64,000 bases of DNA from Sphingomonas sp. OK281 (GTDB lineage: Bacteria > Pseudomonadota > Alphaproteobacteria > Sphingomonadales > Sphingomonadaceae), in the NCBI RefSeq assembly GCF_900115295.1, contig NZ_FOVZ01000007.1, forward strand, positions 93,375-157,374. Direction: 5' to 3'. Below are positions 26,575-35,546 of the stretch, piece by piece. The first letter of the stretch is position 1. Each line of letters opens with the position of its first letter. The translations under genes and the position numbers were made by a program. The notes beneath the pieces are model-generated. The model did no database searches. It was given only the letters and a program-made list of their open reading frames with translations, and was not told the DNA's origin.

Positions 26575-28098
26575 CTATTTCCTGCCGGCCAAGACCTGCG
26601 CCACGAACTGGTGCAGGTCTGCGCTTAGGGCCGCCAGCGCGGTGTCGTCCTCGAACGCCGAATGGCCCGAGGCGTAGCGGTGGAACGCGGTGCGATCAAC
26701 GGCCACGCCATTCTGTTCGAGGGCGAACTGGCCGGCGTAGACCGGCGTGGTGATGTCATAATAGCCGCCCGCGGCGAACACCCGCAGCGCCGGCTTGGCC
26801 TCCATCGCCGCCTTCAGATACGGGGCAAACGCCATCGCGCGGTAGCTGCCGCCATAGTCCTTGTCCCAGTCCCACTTAAAGTTGATCCCGAGGTTCAGGC
26901 TGCGATACGGGCTGGGCGCGGCGTAACCGAGCTCAGCCTTGAGATAGGTCTCGACCGACGCAGCGGCACCCGTGTTCGATCCCAGTGACATCGATGGATC
27001 GTCGAACGGCGGGCGCAGCTTGCTCTCCGAGATCAATCGGGTGGCGCGTCCGTCGAGTTGCCCCGTCCGAAAGCCCTTCGCCGCGAGCAGGCCAAGCATG
27101 AAATCGCTCCGCTCGATGCGCAGGTCCTTGGCCTCGATCGTCGCGGCGGGAATGCCGATCAGCGTCGAAAGATGCTCGGCAACACGGTGTTTTTCCGCCG
27201 CCGGCAACGCGGCGCCCTGCATAAGCGCGGCGGCATAATCGGTCTGGGCGAAATGCAACGCGTCGTCGAACTGCCGCGCAACGCTCCGCCCGCCGCGATC
27301 GATCGCGGCGTGATACCAGGCGACGGCGGACAGCGTCGGCAACAGCACCACGTCGGAGACCACCGGTCCGTCGCTATCGCCAACCGACAACGACAACAGC
27401 ACGACGCCGTCGGGCAATGGTTTCTTGGCCTTCATATCCTCGTTGAGGATCGCGAGCGCGCGCGCGGTGCCATAGCTCTCCCCGATCAACAGCACCGGCG
27501 ACCCGGTGCGGCCGTTGGCGGCGAGCCAGCGCGCGATCATCGACGAGACGCCGCGCGCATCGCCGCCCACACCGAAATAGCTCGACGCATCCTTGCCCTT
27601 GATCGGCATCGATGCGCCGGTGCCGACCGGATCGATGAAGACGAGGTCGGCGGTGTCGAGCAGCGTGAAGCGGTTGTCCTCCAAATGCGCGGCATCGCCC
27701 TTGCCGACGATGCGGCGCGGACCGAAGGCCTGCATGTGCAGCGGCGACGAGGATGCGCCGGGACCACCGTTGAACACGAATATCACCGGGCGTCCGGCCG
27801 GCTTCACGCCGTCGAGGACATAGGCATAGCTGACACCGACCGCGACCGGCGTGCCGTCCGGTCCCGCCATCGGTTGTTCGCTGACGATCGCGCGATAGGC
27901 GAGCTTCCGACCCGCGATCGTGACTACGTGCCTGGTCGTGACGACGCGCTCGCTGACGGCGTCGCGCGGCACCATCGGGTCCATCGCGCGCAGGAAGGCG
28001 GGTGACATCGGCGCATTGCCCTCGTCCTGGGCATGAAGCGCGGCAGGTGCCGCGGCGACGAGCAGCGTCGAGATCAGGGCGAGACGGCGCATGGGCAT
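26575..28098 (-). CDS. S10 family serine carboxypeptidase (first of three)
   Basis: An exported serine carboxypeptidase-like protein of about 507 residues. It has a signal peptide (LALISTLLVAAAPAALHA), the oxyanion region FVFNGGPGASSSPLHM, the nucleophile motif GESYGTARA, the Asp region AAGGYYDITTPV and the His region YASGHSAFEDD. These give the Ser-Asp-His triad of family S10, which removes C-terminal residues from peptides. An ATG six bases inside (28092) has better spacing from GAAGGA and may be used. It lies 32 bases after the aminotransferase gene on the same strand. Confidence 0.9.
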   Translation of the reverse strand: MPMRRLALISTLLVAAAPAALHAQDEGNAPMSPAFLRAMDPMVPRDAVSERVVTTRHVVTIAGRKLAYRAIVSEQPMAGPDGTPVAVGVSYAYVLDGVKPAGRPVIFVFNGGPGASSSPLHMQAFGPRRIVGKGDAAHLEDNRFTLLDTADLVFIDPVGTGASMPIKGKDASSYFGVGGDARGVSSMIARWLAANGRTGSPVLLIGESYGTARALAILNEDMKAKKPLPDGVVLLSLSVGDSDGPVVSDVVLLPTLSAVAWYHAAIDRGGRSVARQFDDALHFAQTDYAAALMQGAALPAAEKHRVAEHLSTLIGIPAATIEAKDLRIERSDFMLGLLAAKGFRTGQLDGRATRLISESKLRPPFDDPSMSLGSNTGAAASVETYLKAELGYAAPSPYRSLNLGINFKWDWDKDYGGSYRAMAFAPYLKAAMEAKPALRVFAAGGYYDITTPVYAGQFALEQNGVAVDRTAFHRYASGHSAFEDDTALAALSADLHQFVAQVLAGRK

Positions 28099-28130
28099 GG
28101 GTCCTTCGTAAGATACGGGCTGAAGCAGGC

Positions 28131-29408
28131 TCAAGCCTTGGGCAGCGCGGCGAGCAGCCGTTCGATATCGTCGATGTCGTTGAACACCGACGGACTGACC
28201 CGGAACCGGTTGCGCGACAGCGTGATCTGGATCTTCGCCGCCTTCAACCTGTCGGCGAGCTTGGCATGCGCGCCTTCGAGCACGCAGGTGACGAGTGGCG
28301 TACGGCTCTCGGGCGGGGTGACGACGGTATAGCCGAGCCCGCCCAGGCCTTGGTGCAGGCGCTCGAGCAAGGGTTGGCGGTGCGCGACGATCCGGTCGAC
28401 GCCGATCCCGAGGATGTAATCGAGCGAGAAGCCCAGCATCGCCGAGATGGTGTGGGCATGCGTGCCGCCCGCGAACAGCCCTTCCATGTCGGGGCGCGGC
28501 GTGACGTCGGCGATCGGGTAGTCGGGCTTCGTCACCGGCGGATCGAACGGATAGACGTGCGGGGCGAATCCGGCGAGCTGGTAATAGCCGAAGCGGGTGC
28601 GCGTCAGCCGGTCGTGCAGATCGCCGCGGACATAGAGCAGCCCCAGACCGAAATCGCCCATCAGCCATTTGTAACTGGCGCAGGCCGCGAAATCGACGTT
28701 GGTCGCGCGCACGTCGATCGGCACGGTACCGGCCGCATGGATGATGTCGGCATAGACCAATGCGCCCTTGGCGTGCGCGATCTCGCAGACCCGCTTCAAG
28801 TCGTGTTCAAAGCCGTTGTAGGTCGACGCCAGCGACAGCGCGACGAGCTGCGTGCCGGGAATAATCGCGCGCTCGATGTCGTCGATCGCGATCCGCGCAA
28901 CGCCTTGTGCGTCGCGGGGTCGTATCCAGGCGACGTCAACGCCCTGCCTTGCCAGTTCCTCGTACAGATAGAACGAGCCGAAAAAGTGCAGCGTGTCGGT
29001 GACGATCCGGCGCTTCTCGTGCGGGAAACCGAGCGCATCGATGATCGCCTGCTCGCCGGCTGTCGTGCTCTGGACGAACGCGATTTCCTCGGGCGTCGCG
29101 TTGATCAGGCGCGCGAAACTCGCCTTCACGCGCGTCTCGACCTCGTCGGTCGGATAGTGGCCGTCCATCGTCGCACGCTGATCGAGATACGCGCGTACCG
29201 CATTACGCGCGCCGAGCGGCACCGGGTGCATCGTGCCCGAATCCAGATACACGCCCGGCATCGGCGCGAAGCTCGCGCGATCCGGAAGCGCGCCAGAAGC
29301 AGGCTTAGTCACCGCCTTCGCCGCTGCGCTCGCCGCCAGGGGCAACGCGCCCGCGCCTGCCAGTACGCCGCCCAGCACACCACGCCGTGTCACGCCATTT
29401 TTCGCCAT
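28131..29408 (-). CDS. Class V PLP aminotransferase, Tat-exported, isopenicillin N epimerase-like
   Basis: A PLP-dependent fold-type I enzyme of about 425 residues. The N-terminus has a twin-arginine signal (NGVTRRGVLGGVLAGAGALP). The catalytic part shows TTAGEQAIIDAL, the cofactor Asp in GALVYADIIHAAGT, and the PLP-lysine region FAACASYKWLMGDFGLG. Family members include cysteine desulfurases and isopenicillin N epimerase; a substrate cannot be read from sequence. AAGGGG just upstream supports a start at 29408 or 29411. A Tat signal on such an enzyme suggests a folded, cofactor-loaded periplasmic protein. It is upstream of the first S10 gene in one operon. Confidence 0.87.
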   Translation of the reverse strand: MAKNGVTRRGVLGGVLAGAGALPLAASAAAKAVTKPASGALPDRASFAPMPGVYLDSGTMHPVPLGARNAVRAYLDQRATMDGHYPTDEVETRVKASFARLINATPEEIAFVQSTTAGEQAIIDALGFPHEKRRIVTDTLHFFGSFYLYEELARQGVDVAWIRPRDAQGVARIAIDDIERAIIPGTQLVALSLASTYNGFEHDLKRVCEIAHAKGALVYADIIHAAGTVPIDVRATNVDFAACASYKWLMGDFGLGLLYVRGDLHDRLTRTRFGYYQLAGFAPHVYPFDPPVTKPDYPIADVTPRPDMEGLFAGGTHAHTISAMLGFSLDYILGIGVDRIVAHRQPLLERLHQGLGGLGYTVVTPPESRTPLVTCVLEGAHAKLADRLKAAKIQITLSRNRFRVSPSVFNDIDDIERLLAALPKA

Positions 29409-29585
29409 CATGCCCCTTCCGGTCGGCATCGAGCTTACCCCGACTGCCGCGCATAGTTTTAGCCGTTTCGCGCCACGATGACGGGGCCGCTTCTCGTCTG
29501 CACGCACGATCTGCGAACTACCTTTGCATTTGCGCATAAAAATCCCGCGCATTCCCGCGTAACCAGATTGCGAGGAGACGTATCG

Positions 29586-31013
29586 ATGCTGAAACCAGGC
29601 CTGTCGTGCGCGATACTGTTGGCGAGCATCGCGGCGACCTCCAACGCACGCGCCGCCCCGCGAACCTGCGCCGTGGACGCCGTCGAGACCCACCATTCCG
29701 CACAGATCGGCAGCCGCCGGATCGAGTATGTCGCCTGCGTTGGCACCCTCCCCGTTCGCAACGTTGAGGGCGAAGCACATGGCCGGATCGTCTACACCGC
29801 ATATATCGTCCCGACACGCTCGGCACGCCCGCTCAGCTTCGTGTGGAACGGCGGACCGGGGGCGGACTCGCGGACGCTGCAATTTCACGCGGTCGGGCCG
29901 CGGATTCTCAAGAACGGCGTGCTCGTCGACAATACCGCGAGCCCGCTCGGCATCAGCGACCTCGTCTTCGTCGATCCGGTCGGCACAGGTTTCAGCCGCG
30001 CGGATACGCCCGAGCACGCTGCCGCATTCTACGGCACCAACGCCGATATTGCCTCGGTCACAGGCTTCGTCCGCGATTTCCGCGTCGCCTATGGCCGCGA
30101 GACGAGTGGACTTAATCTGGTCGGCGAGAGCTTCGGTACGTGGCGCGCATCGGGCGTCGCTGAGGCACTGGTGAACCAGGGCATTCGCATCGACGGTGTG
30201 GCGCTGATCTCCGGCGGGATCCCGCTCGGCGACGAAGCGCGCAGCGATCGCCGCCGCGCCGTTTCGCTGGTCAACCGCACCGCGACCGCATTCGCGCTCG
30301 GCCGGCTGGCCCCCGATCTACAGAAAGACGAGGCGAAGACGCTCGCCGAAGTTCGCCACTGGGCAGAAACCGTCTACGCCCCCGCCCTTTCCAACCCTGC
30401 CGTATTGAACGACGCATCGCGCGCCCCGATCGTCGCTGGTCTGGCGCGCTATCAGGGCCTCGATCCCAAGACGATCGATGCCAAGACACTATGGGTTTCG
30501 CCCCGCGAATTCCGCATGCGTCTGTTGGCGAGCGAAGGCAAGACGCTCGGCATTTTCGACATGCGGCAGACCAGCGCGGCAAGCGAAGGCGGCGCCGGCA
30601 AGATCGTGCTCGACTATTACCGCCGGACGCTGGGCTACACCCAGGGCAGCTATGCCGGGATCGACGCCCCCGACGCCGGCGTTGGCAACGACTGGCAGTA
30701 TGATCAGTCTCCGATCACCAAGGAGTCGCTCGCCCGCGCGATAGCCGGCGAAGGCCCGCCGAGCGCATCGCAACCCTGGATCCAGCGCGCCATGACCAGG
30801 GCGCCGAGGCTCCGCGTCTGGGTCGCAGCAGGGCTATATGACTCGCTCAACAGCTGCATCGGCAACGCGCTCACGGTTGGCGGACTGCCCAAGGCGCTGG
30901 CCAGCCGCTTCACGCTGAAATGCTATGCCGGCGGCCACATGATGTATCAGGATTCGCGCCAGACCGGGATATTCGGGCACGACTTGGCTGCGTTCCTGGG
31001 CCAGCGCGCATAA
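29586..31013 (+). CDS. S10 family serine carboxypeptidase (second of three)
   Basis: A 475-residue exported S10 homologue. The signal peptide is LSCAILLASIAATSNARA. Triad regions are GESFGTWRA (Ser), VWVAAGLYDSLNSC (Asp) and CYAGGHMMYQDS (His), with SFVWNGGPGADSRTL as the oxyanion region. GAGGAG lies eight bases before the ATG. It is divergent from the aminotransferase gene and is followed by a TonB receptor on the same strand. It is clearly diverged from its two relatives in this window, so it is not a recent duplicate. Confidence 0.9.
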   Translation: MLKPGLSCAILLASIAATSNARAAPRTCAVDAVETHHSAQIGSRRIEYVACVGTLPVRNVEGEAHGRIVYTAYIVPTRSARPLSFVWNGGPGADSRTLQFHAVGPRILKNGVLVDNTASPLGISDLVFVDPVGTGFSRADTPEHAAAFYGTNADIASVTGFVRDFRVAYGRETSGLNLVGESFGTWRASGVAEALVNQGIRIDGVALISGGIPLGDEARSDRRRAVSLVNRTATAFALGRLAPDLQKDEAKTLAEVRHWAETVYAPALSNPAVLNDASRAPIVAGLARYQGLDPKTIDAKTLWVSPREFRMRLLASEGKTLGIFDMRQTSAASEGGAGKIVLDYYRRTLGYTQGSYAGIDAPDAGVGNDWQYDQSPITKESLARAIAGEGPPSASQPWIQRAMTRAPRLRVWVAAGLYDSLNSCIGNALTVGGLPKALASRFTLKCYAGGHMMYQDSRQTGIFGHDLAAFLGQRA

Positions 31014-31181
31014 ATTTTGCGGCAGATACTGAAAAAAAACGACCTCGTTGTTTCAACCGCGCGCTTCCAGCCACACCAACGACGAAAAAGTTCGGCCCGC
31101 CCGCGCTAAGCTGTCCACAGGTTGAGGCGAGAGCGGGTTCGGGGCGGATCGCACGCTGGGCAACGACATAAGGGGGGCTTC

Positions 31182-34100
31182 ATGAACACCATACACGCCA
31201 AGATGGTCCGCGGACTGATGGCCTCGACGGCACTGCTCGCCGCGGTAACCGCCGCACCGGTGCTTGCACAGGATGCGCAGTCGCCGCTCGATCAGTCGAT
31301 CACCCCGACCGCTGACTCCGTCGGCGACGGTGAGGCCATCGTCGTGACCGGATCGCGCATCCGTCGCGCCGGGCTCGACAACGCCGCGCCGGTCTCGGTC
31401 ATCACCGCGCAGTCGATCACCGATCGCGGCTTCATCACCGCTGCCGACGCGCTCAACAACCTGCCCTCCAACGCACCGACGCTGAACCAGGCCGACGGTA
31501 GCGGCAATTCGAGTGGTGCCGGCTATCAGGCGCCGAACCTGTTCAATCTCGGTGCCGGCCGCACGCTGACGCTCGTCAACGGTCGCCGCATGGTAACGAG
31601 CGGGTCGGGAATCGGCGCGGCCGACGGCAGCGGCGATGCGTTCGTCGATGCGAACATCATTCCGGTCGGCCTGCTCGACCGCGTCGAGGTGTATCAAGGC
31701 GGCGGCGCGGCGGTGTACGGATCGGACGCGATCGCCGGCGTGGTGAACTACATCCTCAAGAAGGACTTCACCGGCCTGGAGGTCGACGCGCAGAACGGTA
31801 TTTCCAGCCGCGGCGACTACGCCACGCACAGCCTGCGCGCGACCGCCGGCACCAACTTCGCCGACGGCCGCGGTAACGTCGCGATCGACCTCGGTTACTC
31901 AAGGTCGCCGACGCTGATGTTCTCGGCACGGCCGCTCTCCAATCTCGGGCGGCTGACGGTGAGCAACGGCGCCGATACCGGCCCGAGCGACGGCATCCCT
32001 GCGGTCAAGGAGATCTTCAACGCGGCGTTCTGGCCGTTCAACAGCAACGGCGTGATATTCACGCGCGCAGCGCCGGTCAGCCAGTTCCTCGCGCGCAGCG
32101 GCGGCAACGCGCTCCAGTTCGACAGCAGTGGCAATGTCGTGCCGTACAACACGGGCGTGCTGCAGGGCATTCCGTTCGCGGCCGGCGGCGACGGCTTCAA
32201 ATACCAGGCGCTGGCTGGCCTGCGGACGGGCGTCGAGCGCTACACCGCGAACGTGGTGGGTCATTACGACGTCACCGATCACCTCACCATATCGACCGAG
32301 CTGCTCTATGCCCGCACCAACGGCACCGAAATCCCGCAGGGCAACAGCTACACCACGCTGAACGCCGGCTCGTACAATGGCCCGATCGCGTTCACCCGGA
32401 GCAATCCCTACCTCACAAGCCAGGCGAGAACGCTGCTCGGTGCGGCAAACCCTGCGTTTGGGAATGGATCGCCGCTGTACCTGTCGAAATATTTCTACGA
32501 CCTCACGCCAGCCAACGACCAGACGACCGACACCGACACCTACCGTGCAGCGCTGTCGGCGCAGGGCGACTTCGATGTCGCCAGTCGCAATTTCTACTGG
32601 TCGGTCGGCGGCAGCTACGCGCGGGTCGAAGGGCAGCAGCGCAGCTGGCAGGTCGTCAATTCGAAGTTCCAGAACGCGATCAACGCGGTGTCGAGCGGCG
32701 GGCAGATCGTCTGCGGCATCAACGCCGATGCGATCGCGACCAACAACGATGCCGCCTGCGCGCCGATCAACCCGTTCGGCGACGGCAATGTCAGCACCGC
32801 CGCGCGCAATTACGTGAGCACGCGCGCTGGGCTGAACTGGACCAACGAGCAGGTCGATCTGCTCGCGACGCTCGGCGGCACGCTGGCCAGGCTGCCGACC
32901 GGCACGCTCGACTTCAGCCTGGCCTATGAGCACCGCGACGAACAAGCGCGCTTCGATCCGCTCGACGCCAACCGCCTCGGCCTGTTCGGCACCGGGGTAC
33001 AGCAGCTCGCGCAGTCGGGCGGCTACAATACCGACGAATTCTCCGCCGAAGTGATCGTGCCGCTGATCGGCAAGGACTTCCAGCTTCCGCTCGTCAAGCT
33101 GCTCGAGGCCAAGGGCGCGTTCCGCTATGTCGACAACAGTTATGCCGGCCACCAGAACGTCTGGGACCTCGGTCTGCGCTGGGAAGTCCTGGACGGGATC
33201 ACGCTGCGGGGCTCGCGCAGCCGCAACTTCCGCGCACCGACGCTGACGCAGTTGCTCGCACCCTCGTCGAGCGGGCTGGATTCGACGGGGTTCGATCCGT
33301 GCGACGCCGATCGTATCAGCAGCGGCCCGAACCCCGCGACGCGGCGCGCCAACTGTCTGGCCCTGTTCACCGCCAATCCCGGCTACGGCGTGGATGCGGA
33401 TGGCACCGGCGCCGGACTGAGCGCAGCGGGCCGCCTCGCCCGCTTCCAGGATCCCTCCGAGAACTTCGCGCGGGCAACCGTCACCAGCGGCGGCAATGCC
33501 GCACTGCGTAACGAGATTTCGAACACCTGGACTTATGGGATCCTGCTCCAGCCGCGCTTCGTGCCGGGCCTGACGATCAGCGCCGACCGGATCGAGATCG
33601 ACCTGAAGAACGGCCTATCGGCGTTCACCACTGAAGATTTCACCGCGGCATGTTACGACAACGCGGCTCCGGATCCTGCGGTGTGCAACGCATTCACCCG
33701 CCTCGCTGCCAGCGACGGCATCAGCCCGGGCGGCACGATCGCGACCGGCACGTCGACCACCTTCAATGCCGGCATGGTCCGCTATCACGGCGAAAACTAT
33801 ATGGTGGATTACCAGTTCGGGGTTGGCGACCTGTTCCACGGTGGCGACCTCGGCCGATTGCAGTTGACCGCGACGGCGACGCACAACACCCTGCTCACGA
33901 CCTCGGTCACCGGTGCAACGTTCGTGCGGACCGACGATACGTATCTGTCGCCGGAATGGGTCGGCCGGTTCAACGTCGCCTATGCCAAAGGGCCGTTGCG
34001 CCTGACCTACCAGCTGCAATATTACGGGCGCACCGATGCGGGTTCGAACGTGTCGATCGAGACCACGCCGAACCCGACGCTGGCAAAGAACATCGTCCAC

Positions 34101-34250
34101 GACGTCTCCGCGCAGGTCGATCTGGGCAAGGTCGCGGTCCGCTTCGGGATCGACAATCTGACCGACAAGGACCCGTCCTATCCGCAGATCGCATATGGCG
34201 ACATCCTGGGCCGGCGTTTCTACGTCGGCGCGAAGATCAGGTTCAAGTGA
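31182..34250 (+). CDS. TonB-dependent receptor, probable peptide substrate
   Basis: An outer-membrane receptor of 1022 residues without an STN domain. The signal peptide (GLMASTALLAAVTAAPVLA) is followed by a TonB-box region (GEAIVVTGSRIRRAG), the plug (SVITAQSITDRGFITAADAL, ALNNLPSN) and the barrel, ending GRRFYVGAKIRFK. AAGGGGGG lies upstream of the start. The carboxypeptidase, aminotransferase and permease genes that follow on the same strand suggest uptake of peptides or amino-acid derivatives. The substrate is inferred from context only. Confidence 0.9.
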   Translation: MNTIHAKMVRGLMASTALLAAVTAAPVLAQDAQSPLDQSITPTADSVGDGEAIVVTGSRIRRAGLDNAAPVSVITAQSITDRGFITAADALNNLPSNAPTLNQADGSGNSSGAGYQAPNLFNLGAGRTLTLVNGRRMVTSGSGIGAADGSGDAFVDANIIPVGLLDRVEVYQGGGAAVYGSDAIAGVVNYILKKDFTGLEVDAQNGISSRGDYATHSLRATAGTNFADGRGNVAIDLGYSRSPTLMFSARPLSNLGRLTVSNGADTGPSDGIPAVKEIFNAAFWPFNSNGVIFTRAAPVSQFLARSGGNALQFDSSGNVVPYNTGVLQGIPFAAGGDGFKYQALAGLRTGVERYTANVVGHYDVTDHLTISTELLYARTNGTEIPQGNSYTTLNAGSYNGPIAFTRSNPYLTSQARTLLGAANPAFGNGSPLYLSKYFYDLTPANDQTTDTDTYRAALSAQGDFDVASRNFYWSVGGSYARVEGQQRSWQVVNSKFQNAINAVSSGGQIVCGINADAIATNNDAACAPINPFGDGNVSTAARNYVSTRAGLNWTNEQVDLLATLGGTLARLPTGTLDFSLAYEHRDEQARFDPLDANRLGLFGTGVQQLAQSGGYNTDEFSAEVIVPLIGKDFQLPLVKLLEAKGAFRYVDNSYAGHQNVWDLGLRWEVLDGITLRGSRSRNFRAPTLTQLLAPSSSGLDSTGFDPCDADRISSGPNPATRRANCLALFTANPGYGVDADGTGAGLSAAGRLARFQDPSENFARATVTSGGNAALRNEISNTWTYGILLQPRFVPGLTISADRIEIDLKNGLSAFTTEDFTAACYDNAAPDPAVCNAFTRLAASDGISPGGTIATGTSTTFNAGMVRYHGENYMVDYQFGVGDLFHGGDLGRLQLTATATHNTLLTTSVTGATFVRTDDTYLSPEWVGRFNVAYAKGPLRLTYQLQYYGRTDAGSNVSIETTPNPTLAKNIVHDVSAQVDLGKVAVRFGIDNLTDKDPSYPQIAYGDILGRRFYVGAKIRFK

Positions 34251-34326
34251 TGGCCCTGCCTGGCGCTCACCGCCGGGCGGCCTCTCGACATAGCCCCATG
34301 CGTTCCAGTAAAAAAAGACATCACCG

Positions 34327-35544
34327 ATGAACCGGCCGGAGCTCCCTGATCTCGCCCTTTCGGTTGCCGAGGCCGCACGCATCGACGGCGCCCGGCCGCT
34401 CGGTACGGACTCCTATTCGCAATGGGTGCGAAAGGTGATCCGTACGGTGCGGTCCGAGCGCAACCTGCTGGTGAGCCTGTTCGACAGTTCGGTGCCGGAG
34501 CCGATCGAACTGCTGCGCCAGTTCGTGGCCGAGGGTTTTTCGGAGACGATCACCTCGCGCTACACCAGCGCATTCGCGAACGGGAATCCGTACGTCGTCG
34601 AACAACTCGCGCGGCGCTATGCGGTGCCTGCGGACCAGGTAGTCTGCACGACGGGCGCCACGGGCGCACTGTCGCTGATCTACCGCGCGCTGCTGAAGCC
34701 CGGCGACCGCGTGCTCGTGGAAAACCCCGGCTTCGACCTGTTCCACAAGATCGCCGAGACCTATGGCTTCGGGGTCGATCGCTTCGAACGACGCGGCGAT
34801 GATTTCGCGATCGATCCGGACGAGGTGGCGGCGGCGATGACGCCCGAGACGCGGCTGATCGTGCTCGCGAACCTGCACAATCCCTCCGGCATGGCGATCC
34901 CGCCCGAGACGCTCGCGGCGATCGGCCGGATCGCGGAGGCGCGCGGCGTGCATGTGATCGTCGACGAGGTGTACGGCGACTATGTCGATCCCGTGCTACG
35001 CCCACCCCCGGGGATGCAGCTGTCGCCGGCACTGATCAGCGTGAGCAGCCTCACCAAGTCGCATGGGCTAAGCACGCTGCGGTGCGGCTGGATCGTCGGC
35101 GCGCCCGCGCCGATCGGCCGGATACGCGCGCTGGCGGAGGAGATCGACTTCGGCATCTCCAATTTGTCGCACGCGATCGCGGCGTTGGTGCTTGAGCGCC
35201 CGCAGCCGTTCGACGACTTCCGCAGCGGGATCATGCGCCGCGCGCGGCCGATCGTGGAGTCCTATCACGCGTATTGGCGCGACGAGGGCCTGGTCGCCGG
35301 CGCATTGCCGCCGTTCGGTTGCATTGCCTTCCCGAGGCTCGTCGGGATCGACGACACGGTGGGCTTTTCCGAATGGCTGGCCGATCGCTGCGGCGTGATC
35401 GTGGCGCCAGGCGAGTATTTCGGCGCACCCGGCCATATCCGCATCGGTTTCGCGCGTGCGCCAGCCGATGTCGATTACGGCTTGCAGGCGCTGACCGATG
35501 GGCTGATCCGATACCGCGATCAACAGGCGAGGGACACGCGATAG
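34327..35544 (+). CDS. Class I/II PLP aminotransferase
   Basis: A cytoplasmic aminotransferase of 405 residues with no signal peptide. Visible cofactor-site motifs are TTGATGALSLIYRALL, LANLHNPSG (Asn), VIVDEVYGDY (Asp and Tyr) and the PLP lysine in SSLTKSHGLSTLRCGW, with HIRIGFAR for the carboxylate-binding Arg. The specificity cannot be read from these motifs. It follows the TonB receptor by 76 bases and precedes the third S10 gene by two, so receptor, transaminase, peptidase and permease form a likely operon for peptide use. Confidence 0.9.
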   Translation: MNRPELPDLALSVAEAARIDGARPLGTDSYSQWVRKVIRTVRSERNLLVSLFDSSVPEPIELLRQFVAEGFSETITSRYTSAFANGNPYVVEQLARRYAVPADQVVCTTGATGALSLIYRALLKPGDRVLVENPGFDLFHKIAETYGFGVDRFERRGDDFAIDPDEVAAAMTPETRLIVLANLHNPSGMAIPPETLAAIGRIAEARGVHVIVDEVYGDYVDPVLRPPPGMQLSPALISVSSLTKSHGLSTLRCGWIVGAPAPIGRIRALAEEIDFGISNLSHAIAALVLERPQPFDDFRSGIMRRARPIVESYHAYWRDEGLVAGALPPFGCIAFPRLVGIDDTVGFSEWLADRCGVIVAPGEYFGAPGHIRIGFARAPADVDYGLQALTDGLIRYRDQQARDTR

Positions 35545-35546
35545 AC

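Noticed and set aside
28002..29456. Plus-strand frame of 484 codons opposite the class V aminotransferase
   Set aside because: Antisense shadow; the minus-strand protein has a Tat signal and PLP motifs, the plus frame has none.
31899..33152. Minus-strand frame of 417 codons opposite the second TonB receptor
   Set aside because: Antisense shadow in GC-rich DNA without domain features.
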